Shown here: positions 1 to 10,081 of the stretch, piece after piece | Layout of the letters: every line of letters begins with the position of its first letter | Numbering within the stretch: position 1 is the stretch's first letter | DNA from: Cerioporus squamosus | Lineage: Eukaryota > Basidiomycota > Agaricomycetes > Polyporales > Polyporaceae | Reading direction: 5' to 3' | Assembly (NCBI GenBank): GCA_022592435.1 | Contig: JABYQS010000529.1 | Span: 1 to 19,180 of the forward strand | Length of the DNA stretch: 19,180 nucleotides | The notes under the pieces: model-generated | Databases searched by the model: none | What the model was told of the DNA's origin: nothing | What the model saw: only the letters and a program-made list of their open reading frames with translations | Made by a program: the position numbers and the translations under genes

Positions 1-170
1 CCTATGGTACGTCTCCCCCCGTTGATATCATCCATGCAACAATCACGGATCTCGCAAGACCTCTCGGTCCTTCCAAGCAACGCGCCAGACTTGCTCTCGG
101 CCCCTACCGCGACAACGCCCGTTCATCGCGGTGTCCTCGCGTTAACTATCATCTTCTTCCCCTGTTCACC

Positions 171-703
171 ATGACGTCCTTCCGCGGGAAGATGGGCAAG
201 TTTGGTAACGTCTTCGCCAAGCCTGCCCTGCAACGCACGACTGCTTGGATCGTCTCCTCGGATTCCTTATTGGTGCGCAATTCCATTGTCATCAGCGTGC
301 CCCGTACTGACATTAATGCAGGCATCACCTCGTTCCTCGTCATCCGTATGTGGTTCGGGAAAGCCGTGGAGGACTTCAACCGTGACATCACCGAGGACGG
401 GTCTAAGGGACCAGAACTCGTTGCATCTACCAGCAATGGCTTCGTCAGTGAGTATCTCCTGCACAACCGTGAGTGCGAACACATGGCTGACTGTCTCTAG
501 TGGTCTGGGTTGGCTTCGCCTTCTACGCCGTTCCCGTCGTATGTCCCTGGCGAAGCTGCACGTTGCCGCTGGCAAGGCATGAGCGCGTACATAAAAGCGC
601 CACTCCTCACGAGTCACGAACTCACTCTACGCTGCAGGCGCGGCTTGGGACTCATCTGTATTGTTGTGCATTCGGACATCTTCTGTCGGGCTTGTATCGG
701 TAG
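171..703 (+). CDS. Possible small two-helix membrane protein, structure uncertain
   Basis: I do not recognise this gene. An ATG at 171 opens a frame beginning MTSFRGKMGKFG. A later stretch in the same frame (about 323-435) contains a hydrophobic segment GITSFLVIRMWFG followed by a polar loop. A clear GTGAGT...CTAG intron (about 437-500) leads to a second hydrophobic segment, VWVGFAFYAVPVV. The 5' splice is ambiguous: a GTGCGC donor at about 274 gives a 49-nt intron that breaks the frame, while a GTAACG donor at about 205 keeps it but drops a coding-looking stretch. The 3' end is also unclear: a 99-nt in-frame GTATGT...GCAG intron (539-637) would lead to TAG at 701-703, whereas a one-base frame change near 538 would end the protein as MSLAKLHVAAGKA at about 582. 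Two membrane segments around a loop are visible; no family or function can be assigned. Confidence 0.3.
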
Positions 704-1571
704 CTGTAGCATAAGCTGATTCCTAATGGGACACCATTGATTTCGTGAACCGTTGAATTGTACCCCCGCGAGTCATACATTGTCAGATCTCGAGAGTATC
801 CATGTAAGTGCATAGCGCGAACTTGGATGCTGCTGGAGGTTATCTGAGCAGGGCGGCTGGTATGATCGATCGAGATCTGGGCGCGCGACTCGCCCACATG
901 TCAGGCACTTTGTACCGGACGGTCCACAACTGGACTTGGACGATGACTTTGGTTGACTCGCAAACGATGGACCCACAACTGGCGCGTCACACAACCACCA
1001 CCGCATCGATCGTCAGTGCCTCGGCGCGTCCTGCATCTGCCACAGAACAACTCCCGCTCTCAAGAATTCCAGGTTCTCCGTCGCTCCTTGCCAATGCTCG
1101 CCTTGTGATACCGTGGCGGTATCCTGCGTTCCCAGATAGCGATGCCAATTCTCCGCCGCATACATGTGCTCCATCTCATTCCTGCCAATTATGATCAATT
1201 CTCCGACTTCGCTCGCGGGACAGTCTGTCTTCTCTCATGTCTCTGTGCGCCTCGGACAGCACCGACCAAGTCAGGCAAAGTCACGTCGCGGAAGAGAGGC
1301 GGCGCGTCGATCCATATGCGGTGTGTGGTTCATCGAGCCCTGGCCAGTGACATGTGCTGACGGGCTGCTCGGCATGCTCAGCCTCGCGAGGAGAAGTCTG
1401 ATGGCCATGCGAGCCTCCGAAGATGACTTGCTTCGTCTTCGGCTGGCAACCCAATCTGGGAGCGCAGCCGCATATGCTTGTCTGCCTCCGAGGTATAAGA
1501 AGCGTAGGGCTGCCTGGCAGCTTTTCTCCAGGTCCTCAAGCACCTGTTCGCCTCTTCCAAGCCTCGCAGCC
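704..1571. other. Stretch with no recognised gene; upstream region of PL8 copy A
   Basis: The open frames here on either strand are short, overlap one another and show no motif or splice pattern I can defend. A TATAAG motif lies at about 1493-1498, some 80 bp before the possible start of PL8 copy A, and could be part of its promoter. No tRNA-like folding, repeat array or mobile-element end was noticed. Confidence 0.35.
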
Positions 1572-4295
1572 ATGCTCGGCATCCAGTGGAGTCAGCGCGT
1601 CGCGAGACTTTGCTGCCCGTCTTGCCCTCGCGTGTCCCGCTGCAACCTCAGCCGCAGCGTCGGTCATTCCGAGAGTGGCCGTCGTCGTCGAACGCGGCTC
1701 TTTACGATATACAGACCGTCACAGAGCGGAGGTTCGCGACAATCGTCGGTGCTGCCACCGGTTGCATCGTCGATCCCTTCTTGGTACGTGGGTTTGCAGG
1801 CGCGATTCACTTCATCGGGCATTTGCTTACGGGCCGAGTGCTAGGTTGTCTACCTTCAGCCAGACTGCACGTGGCCGATTTGACTATACCGCAGGCTTGC
1901 GATTGCTCCGACGGCAAACTGGAAGGCTGAGAAGCATTGGTCACGCATCTGTATGTACTCTGTGGTATGCTCGCCCCCTGCCCATAGCTGACATAACGGG
2001 CGCAGTGACTTTCGCAGCTGCCTGGATGGCGGCTTCAAGAATGCGGCCCAATGGGTACAGAGTAGCGAGGTCCGCTCTGCCATCTCGTCCTCCATGGGCT
2101 TCTGGTTCTCGAACGACTTCACGATTCCCGCGTGTCTGGACTCCGGGGGAGATGATGCCTGTCCCTGTGGCACCCCCGGTCTCTGGAACACCAATTGGTT
2201 CGCGAACGTGAGTTGCCCACAATTCCGCGCTTGGGCTGCATTGACTCGACCTCCTTGATTCAATCCAGGTTATCGGTGTTCCGACGACTGTCGGAGAGGT
2301 GTGCCTGCTCCTGGGCGACTCTCTCACCGACACCGAGCTCGGGAACTGCACGAAGATGACAGGGCGAAGCTTCGCGACGTTCGACACCGGGATCAACGGT
2401 GTCAGTGCTATCACCGGAGCGAATCTGCAGGACATCGCGAGCATCGGCCTTGACGAGGGTCTGCTCACCAAGAACGCGACCCTTGTGGCTGCCGCGTTTG
2501 GTCGCGTGCATGCCGACGCGGTCATCCAGAACGCTGTCAAGGCCGACGGAATCAGGGCCGATGGCTCTTTTGGACAGCACGCCGGAATAATCTACAACGG
2601 TAACTACGGCAAGGACTAGTGAGTGATAAATCCCCTTCATTGCGAACACGCCGTTTGACCGTCCCCGCCTTTAGCGAGAATGCTCTTTTCGCGTTCGAGA
2701 TCGAGGCGGGCGGAACGCAATTCCAGGCAGGCAACGACGCGAGGACTGCCTTGGAGACACTAGTCCACGGCGACCAGTGGATGATCTACCGGAACATCTT
2801 CACGAACGTACTCCACTGGGACTTTGTGAGTGTATTTAGCATCGGTGAGAAAGCTTCCCTGACGCGGCGGCTTGCAGAGTGTTCTGGGAAGGTTGATGAC
2901 AGATCCCGTGATCGACGACCAGTAAGTTTGAGCACGAAACGCGGTGGGAGCGCAGCGTTAACGTTACTGTGTGATAGCGCCTCCGCCAACATCAAGACCA
3001 ACTTGACTCAGATTCAGGTCCTTGGGCAACTTTGGGACTCCGACACACTCCTTGACGTGTTCAACAATCTTTCTCTGAATACCACCACTTCCAACTCCGG
3101 CAACCTCGTCGGTAACCGCGTGTTCTTCGCGAACGACTATGCGGTAAGCAGGCATTCACATTCGCGAGCGACCTCGTACTGAACCGGCGTGCAGGTCCAG
3201 CGTGGTGCAGGGTATGTCAGTACCCTCCGGATGTACTCCAAGCGCACCCAGAACACGGAGTGCACCGATGAAGCGAACAACTTCGGCTTCCATCTCTCCG
3301 ACGGCACAGTCTACACGCACATCAACGGCGATGAGTATGAAGACATCGTTGCTGCTTGGGACTGGAACCTCATTCCGGGCACTACAGTCGACTACGGGGC
3401 CACTCCGCTGTCGTGCAGCACGACGCGGAAAACTGGTACCCAGACGTTCGTCGGTGGCGCATCTGACGGCCTCGTCGGTGCTGTTGCGATGCGGTACGAG
3501 AACCCGACCACTAAGAGCTTGAACTGGCGGAAGACGTGGTTCTTCCTCGAGAACGACGTCCAGTTCGTTATGGTGGCCCGCATCACTTCCAGCACCGCGG
3601 CCCCCGTCTTCTCCGTCCTGGACCAGCGCAAACACGTCGGTGACGTTCTCGTCAACGGCGGGCGTGCTACCAGTGGGAACTTCTCCCATGCTAGTACACT
3701 GTGGCACGGAGGCGTCGGGTATGTGTTCAACGTGACCGATCCCGTCACTCTGTCGGTCGACGTCTCCTCCCGCACGGGTGATTGGTCCGCCATCGGGGCG
3801 TCTTCGCAACCACCCGTGACCGTCGACATGTTCTCCGCCTGGCTCGCGCACGACGACCTCACTGCCGCGATCTCATACATGGTGTTTCCCGCAACAACCG
3901 CGCAGAACTTCCCTGCCAAGGTTGCCGCGACGGACTTGCACGTCATCCGCAACGACGGCTCCATCTCCGCGCTCGTCGACAACGCAAACAAGATGGCGTT
4001 CGGAGTGTTCTGGGAGACGAACGGCGGACAGTTCACCATCCCCGCCCTGGCTCCGGGCGGTGCGACGATCAAGGTGCAGTCAACGGGGAGCTCGAACATC
4101 ATCCTCCGTATGGACACCTGGAAGGTCACCGTCGCAGACCCGACGCAGCTGCTGTCGACGCTGACGCTCACCTTCACGCTGAGCTCAGGGACTGCCCCGT
4201 CTGGCTGGGGCTCGTCGAAGACCAAGACTGTGTCTTTCACGCTGCCGTCTGGGGGCGTCGCAGGCAGCAGTCTGACGCAAAGTTTGCCGGCATAG
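1572..4295 (+). CDS. Secreted family 8 polysaccharide lyase, copy A (5' exons frame-disrupted)
   Basis: A predicted extracellular lyase of family PL8 (hyaluronate/chondroitin/xanthan lyase fold), cleaving uronic-acid-containing polysaccharide by beta-elimination. Exons: about 1572-1783, 1845-1950, 2006-2207, 2269-2618, 2675-2825, 2878-2921, 2978-3143, 3195-4295. From about 2035 onward the frame is clean. Visible landmarks are the aromatic-patch motif NTNWFANVIGVP, the catalytic Asn in TGANLQD (2422-2424), catalytic His and Tyr in DGSFGQHAGIIYNGNYGKD (2578-2580, 2605-2607), then GNLVGNRVFFANDY and GFHLSDGTVYTH, followed by the beta-sandwich domain ending at TAG 4293-4295. Exons at 2878 and 2978 match copy B in length exactly (44 and 166 nt). 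Upstream, homology to copy B runs through several frames (DIQTVTERRFATI, then SSIPSWLST, then ANWKAEKHW), implying several one-base indels. The start and signal peptide therefore cannot be fixed. The family call is firm; intactness is doubtful. Confidence 0.85.
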
Positions 4296-4746
4296 AAGCG
4301 GTGAGAGGGTTGAGTTGGTGATTTCGTTCTGTATAGGGTTCTGGTCGAATGGGTGAGTGCTGTCCGCGTATAACGCTGGATATATACAAGATTTACGGTC
4401 CATTCAGGCTTTTGCGTTTCGCTGCCGCTACTTACATGCTTTCGCTCACTTTATTCTGTTGTTTCTCTGCACGCTGTGGTTCAGACCTGCTATGTATCGC
4501 TGACTTCAAGTATACGGGTTCCAATTTCGAATGTATGTCTGTGCACTATTGATTTCTGGTCAGAGGATGAATATATAACGTATCTATAGATCTCAGATCA
4601 CCATCAGTCTAGTATACACTCTGCGACACAGTCCAGCGGAACTAACCTTGTGAGTAACAAAAGGAGTCGAAGAGTGTACTTCGTATAGTAAGCGCTCATG
4701 AACTTGCAATCTTCTCCTAAACCACCATGATCAGGACGCGCGCTCA
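4296..4746. other. Intergenic: 3' region of PL8 copy A and upstream region of the deaminase-like gene
   Basis: This spacer is richer in A and T than the flanking exons. It holds TATA-like stretches (GATATATACA near 4379, GAATATATAACG near 4569). The second could serve the downstream gene, but its distance to any start is long. No coding frame with supporting features was found. Confidence 0.35.
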
Positions 4747-4894
4747 ATGAAAAAAGGTCCCTGGAAACGGCCTCTCCGCCGCGCTACCCGACGGTATTCC
4801 CTGGAACGTCGATAACCCAGAAGAAATCGATCTGGGCGACGGCGGGCCCCCATACAAGCCTCCACGTTCATGGGAACGGCGACTGTCAGATGCC

Positions 4895-6280
4895 ATGGTC
4901 ATCATATGTACCCATCTCATCTCCGCGTGTGATTCTTTGGCAGTCTCTCTCCGGCTTGACCTCCTTTACTCCCGGCGCCGCGCAGTCTGCCTGTACATCG
5001 CCCTGTCAACTCATGCGCCAGCCGAGTTCAAGAATCGGGTCGCTCTGCTGATGCTCGAGGTACGGAAGCTGTACCAGGAGTACGCTTCAAGCTTTCCTGC
5101 GATCGGGAACAAGACCGTCACAATGACCTCCGAGCTGGTCGAGGCCGTGTATACGCACGGCTACACGAAGAGCCGTCTCGTCATCCTCAAGGACAGGAAG
5201 CAGTTGCTATCCCTCATTGACCAACGACACGAGTACCTCAGTGACCTACCCCTTAGCCACCAACACAAACTGAAGTCGTTCACTGTCGGCCTACGCGAAC
5301 TGGTGGACCTTGTCGAACGGGTGCATGCCCACGATGCAGGAAAGGACCATTCTAGCGACGTCTACCAGCGCAGGATAGCCTTGGCCACTGTTCTGGACGA
5401 TGGCGATTTCGTTGATCATCCAGACACTTCTGGTACGTTTATTCGGTATCGGGCCTAGTTCATCCACGTCTAACATCTAGGCAGCCACATTCTTCGTCCT
5501 TGATGGTCTGAAGAGCGTTGTCGCGCTGGCACTTGCGGTCAAGGGTTTCAGCGGAGTTCTGTGCGACATGGCGGATGTCCAGTGCCATGTATCGAGTTGG
5601 GAGGCGACCGTTATCGGTGGACCTGACGATAACGAGTACGAACTCTCCGTCTCTGTCCCACCGCCGACTTCGGAAGAAGTCCAGCGCTGGTGCATGGAGT
5701 TCCTGCAAGTGCCAGTACACCGTCAGCATGAATGGGCTCATGTATTCGCTGACGCTCCCAAGGTGTCGGAAGATGGACATGCTGATGCTGCCGCTGCGGA
5801 CGATACACACGAAGAGGCCGTCCTCCTTCAATACATCGCCAAGCACAATGTCACCATCCACCCCTATATCGCAACCTCCAACGACACGATGTGTTTCGCT
5901 TGCTACAAACTACTTCTCGCAGTCAACGCGCAACGCTCGCTGCGTCTTTGGACCAGTAGCTGTTGCGACATGGCGCCATTGCCTCGGACCCTGCCCGCAT
6001 TGCCTCTGGATATAGAGGAGTTCTTGTTGGCGGACTTGGTGCGCGACCTACGCTCCCTTGTTGACGTGCATAGGAAGTTCTTAGCCGTGTGCAAGGAATA
6101 TGAGAAAAGGGGTGAGTGTATTCGCAATGCATTGATCTTACGCAGCACCTAACCGCAGGCCTTGCAACACAGCGGCGGGTCAGGAATCGCACGAGTTTTT
6201 GGGTACTTGAGAAGCGTTCTGCCAGTGCATGTCTGGAGGCCGCCCTTTCGTCGTGGTGTGTGCCTTCATCAGAATTATAG
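4895..6280 (+). CDS. Deaminase-like protein (OTT_1508-type fungal family), lies between the PL8 copies
   Basis: Three exons (4895-5432, 5485-6111, 6159-6280) splice in phase to about 428 residues ending ASACLEAALSSWCVPSSEL. The second exon carries the deaminase zinc signature: an HxE motif in DDTHEEAVLLQYI (His about 288, Glu about 290) and a CxxC in NDTMCFACYKLL (Cys about 316 and 319), joined by HPYIATS. This spacing and the YIATS...CFxCY context resemble the OTT_1508-like deaminase domain (Pfam PF14441), which I recall as expanded in basidiomycetes. The usual Pro before CxxC is absent. The N-terminal 180 residues look helical and have no named domain; no signal peptide is seen. A paralogue sits at 14335-15910 on the other strand. 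ATG 4895 is the first in frame, but coding-like sequence continues upstream to 4751, so the true start may be earlier. Substrate and role are unknown; deaminase chemistry is inferred from motifs. Confidence 0.72.
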
Positions 6281-6599
6281 CTGTGCGAAGCGCTGCCGGC
6301 GTCGAAGCAAGCCTCGCACTACGTTCCTGCTAAAGACTGCAGATGAGCGCAGATGTCGCGTTACTCCGGGGAAGCTTAATGGGGCATATACCTCGAGGGG
6401 CGTCGATCATCTCGCACGACGCCCGGGCCAGGTCTGCAACATGAAGGGCGACTCACCAATCTCTCATCATTGATTTCGTTCACTGGTTCCGCTCAGCGAT
6501 CATTACCATCGCAATGTGCGCAGCAACACCTGTCGGGTTTTACTTGTTGACCAGTCAGATCGAACGGATCACGGTGTTGCATCAACGCGGCCGGGATGC

Positions 6600-6752
6600 A
6601 TAGGCTCGTTTGGCGGCCTCGCTGGTAGTATATCTTCCTTTCTTTCCTACATTCATCTTCCATTCCCTTCTCCGTTCGCTCTCTGCTTGCTTTTCTTCTA
6701 TTTATCTCCTTACTTTATCTCCTTACTTTCAGCTGCAGTATAACACTCGGTC
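6600..6752 (+). promoter_or_regulatory. Pyrimidine-rich core promoter/5' leader of PL8 copy B
   Basis: About 100 bp immediately before the start codon is almost all C and T on the coding strand, a common feature of expressed fungal promoters just upstream of transcription starts. A GTATATC motif lies near 6627 and CAGTATAAC near 6736, close to the ATG at 6753. The preceding stretch 6281-6600, after the deaminase-like gene, shows no gene that I can support. Confidence 0.45.
6703..6728 (+). repeat. Exact tandem duplication of a 13-nt pyrimidine unit
   Basis: The unit TATCTCCTTACTT occurs at 6703-6715 and again at 6716-6728 with no mismatch, within the CT-rich leader about 25 bp before the PL8 copy B start codon. 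It is either a small slippage duplication or a repeated promoter element. Confidence 0.8.
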
Positions 6753-9700
6753 ATGCTTGAGTTCGCTCCCTGCACCCTCCTTTCGTTTGCCACCTTGCTG
6801 TCGTACCTGACGCCGAGCGCTCACAGCGCGCCCATTCCTTTCCAACTTCTCCAGTTCAACGCGAGCGAGTCCTCTTCTCTTTCTGTTCCTGTTCCTCTTA
6901 TTTCCAACTCGCTCTCTACCTCGTACTTCGCTCAGTCCACGACCCTCGTTGCATCTACCACCGCCTCATCCTTTGCCGTGTCTTCGGCAGTAACAAGCGC
7001 TGTTCCATCATCCGACGCGACTTCCCCGACGTCATCAGCCTCATCAGTCACTTCCTCGACTTCCACTGCGCCTGCTGTACTCGCGAACACAGGTGATTCG
7101 ACACAGTCCGACATTGACACCATCCGGCAACGTCGGATAGCGATCATCTTGCAAGATGTCGTGGACCCGCTCGTCGGCACTATCTCCAATATAAGCGACT
7201 GGTACGCGGGCGCATAATTTGGGCTTTGCCTTGATCGTGGACTCACAGCAATACCATCTATACAGGGTCTCGACTCTTGGCCCGGACGGCAAATGGCCCA
7301 GTTCTCAGGTAGATTATACCACAGGGTGTGGCGGCCAGAAAGCCAACTGGTGAGCTTTTTCTATATGCACTATAGTGGCAGTCTTACTGACGATATGCTG
7401 CAGGCCAGCAGAGGTGCATTGGCAGCGTCTAGGTGTGCAATTTTCTCTGACAAAATGAAGGGCCGAATTAACCGCTGAATGAACAGCATTCATGGCCGCC
7501 GCATGGCACGGCGGGGTTGAAGGAGCAGATGAGTTTGTCAACAACTCGTCGCTCCTGGATGCGATCTCCCGCGGCATGGATTTCTGGTTCGGAAACGATT
7601 TCACAGATCATAGCTGTCTCGTCGGTCAGTGCAAATGCAACTCCGCCGGCCTGTGGAACACGAACTGGTTCTCCAATGTACGTTGACCACTGGCCACTTG
7701 GCTACAGGATTGCTCACTTTCTGTTTGCAGCTCATCGGCATCCCCTCCCTGGTAGGCGAAACATGCCTGCTACTTGGTACAGATAAGCTGTCGCAGTCGC
7801 AACTTGATGGTTGCAAGAGTATGACCTCTCGTACCGCGGCGACGCTCGTCGATGGCGTTCAGGGCATGGGTCAACTAACCGGAGCCAATACACTCGACGT
7901 CGCTAAGATCACCATCGACGGTGGTTTGCTGACTAGCAACGCCGCCCAAATTGCAGAAGGTTACAAGCACGTTCACAGTGAGGTGGTCGTCCGAGACACC
8001 GTCAAAGCGGATGGAATTCGACCAGACGGTAGTTTCGGTCAACATGCCGGTCTGATGTACAATGGCAACTACGGGAAGGACTAGTGAGTCGAAGTCCGCA
8101 GAATCCGGGTAACGAGCATGACACTAAACGATCGTGGAAGCGCAAACGATTCCTCACGTTGGAGATCGCAGCGGGCGGTACACAATTTTCCGCGCAAAAG
8201 GCTAGCCCCGAATCGCAAGCCGCATACGAGACGCTCTGGGATTGGCGACTTGTGGATGATCTACCGCATGCCAATACCTCCGTGCTGCACTGGGACTTCG
8301 TAAGCACAACTACACTCACACGGAGGGCGAGCCTGACTCAATTTTGCAGAGCGCGCTCAACCGGATGATCAGCTTCGCTGTCGCAGATGACCAGTACGTT
8401 TCCCGTTTCCAGTTTTAAAGTTTGGTACTCACAGCTCCATGTTCAGGGCCACCGGAAGCATTCAAGTCAATGTCAGCAGGATACAGCAGCTTGGAGACGA
8501 GTGGAACTCCGACAAGTTGAAGTCTGTTGGCGAGAGCCTGTCGGAGTCCAGCAGTAGTGCCAACTCAGGCAACCTCGTTGGCAACCGAATGTTCTATGCC
8601 AATGATTACATGGTCAGCCCGTCGATCATCATCGAGAGTATTCGCTGTCTCATATGTCGGTGCAGGTTCAACGAGGTCCGGGATACGTGTCCTCCCTGAA
8701 GATGTACTCGTCAAGGACACTCAACACGGAGTGCACGAACTCCCAGAACGTGAGTAGTTCCCGGCACCTATAGCGACGCGTCGACTGAACCGTCTTCTGG
8801 TGCAGCCGTATGGCTTCCATCTCTCGGACGGCACGCTCTACACCTATATCGACGGAACGCAATACGAGGATATCGCAGGAGCGTGGGACTGGAATTGTGA
8901 GTACATCCTGGTGGAATAGAGCTCCCTGCTTAAGCCCCGCCAACAGTAATTCCCGGTACCACGACGGACTACGCCGCTACTAAGCTGACCTGCGAAGACT
9001 CCAAGTTCTCCACTTCAGAGGACTTCGTCGGCGGCGTCTCAGACGGCAAGCTCGGGGCAGCTGCCATGCGGTACAAGAATCCCTCCACAGGATCGCTCAG
9101 CTTCCAGAAGGCCTGGTTCTTCCTCGATAACGACGTGCAGCACGTCATGATCTCACAAGCCTCGTCCAACTCTTCCAGCAAGAACCCGGTCATCTCCGTG
9201 CTTGACCAGAAGCGGCTCAACGGCCCCGTCTACGTCGACGGCAAGCAGCTCGACAAGGGCGGCAACTTCTCGCAGGCCAGCTCGCTCTGGCACGACAACG
9301 TCGGGTACACCTTTGAAACGCAGGATGCTCCTCTCTCGGTCGACTTCGGGTCGCGCGAGAGCGACTGGAGCTCCCTTGGAATCTCCGAAGAGCCCAAGGG
9401 CTCCGTCGACATCTTCTCCGCGTGGATCTCCCATGGGAGCGGCTCGGACCTCACCGTCCCTGCGGCATACACCGCGTACCCGGCCGTCTCGCCGGACGAG
9501 TTCCGGCAGAAGAGCCAGGCGACACGGCTCACCACGATCCAGAACGACGACGAGGTCTCCGCCGTGTATGATGAGACACACAACACTGCAATGTTCGTGT
9601 TCTGGAAGGCGGAGGGCGGGTCTGCCATGTTCGCACCTTCGTCACAGGACGGTTTCCTGATCATGGAAGCCTCCGCGAACGCAGTGGTCATCTATGACAT

Positions 9701-9851
9701 GGATGTCAACTCGGTCACGGTGTCGGACCCATCCCAAACCCTCAAGAGTGTACAGCTCACGATCTCGCGGGGTGTCATGGACATACAAGCGGTCGACGTG
9801 ACGTTGCCTAGCGGCGGCGATGCGGGTAAGAGCGTAACCCAGAAGCTCTGA
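6753..9851 (+). CDS. Secreted family 8 polysaccharide lyase, copy B
   Basis: A predicted secreted PL8 lyase degrading an acidic polysaccharide by beta-elimination. Eleven exons: 6753-7201, 7266-7349, 7404-7432, 7487-7677, 7731-8083, 8141-8299, 8350-8393, 8447-8612, 8666-8749, 8806-8896, 8947-9851, giving about 851 residues. The N-terminus is a signal peptide (LLSFATLLSYLTPSAHSAP), then a Ser/Thr/Ala-rich linker (about 55-120), the alpha-toroid domain from DIDTIRQRR, and a C-terminal beta-sandwich. Expected catalytic residues are present: Asn304 in TGANTLD, His356 and Tyr365 in DGSFGQHAGLMYNGNYG; the aromatic patch is N247-W-F. The Asn-His and His-Tyr distances (52 and 9) match characterised family members. 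The exon starting at 8141 needs one extra base at about 8153 to join DYANDS to LTLEIAAGGTQF, so the frame as given is broken there. PL8 domain certain; substrate unknown. Confidence 0.93.
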
Positions 9852-10081
9852 TCCAAAGGCCTATGTACAAAATATAGGACGACCAGCATCCCTCCTGACT
9901 TGTGTCGTACGGACCCAGGGTGGGCGATACCCTCCTGCACAAACGAGGACTCAATACCATATATTGATATTTTACTGCTTCCTTGACGAACAGTACGGCC
10001 TGATACAATGGAAAATGCCACATGGGATTGTGATTGTGTAGTGGCGAAAGCATATGAAATACAACAGCGAACGACAACACA

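Noticed and set aside
3392..4240. Long minus-strand open frame of 282 codons opposite PL8 copy A, and a neighbouring one at 3156-3851
   Set aside because: They lie exactly antisense to the clean, homology-supported PL8 exon. GC-rich third positions readily produce such shadows, and neither shows a domain.
1572..4295. Calling PL8 copy A a pseudogene outright
   Set aside because: The same kind of single-base break occurs in the essential KRE33 gene in this window, so sequence error cannot be separated from true decay here.
4895..9851. A functional cluster linking the deaminase-like gene with the PL8 lyases
   Set aside because: The deaminase-like protein has no signal peptide and no known link to polysaccharide breakdown. 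Adjacency in a fungal genome alone does not support a shared pathway.
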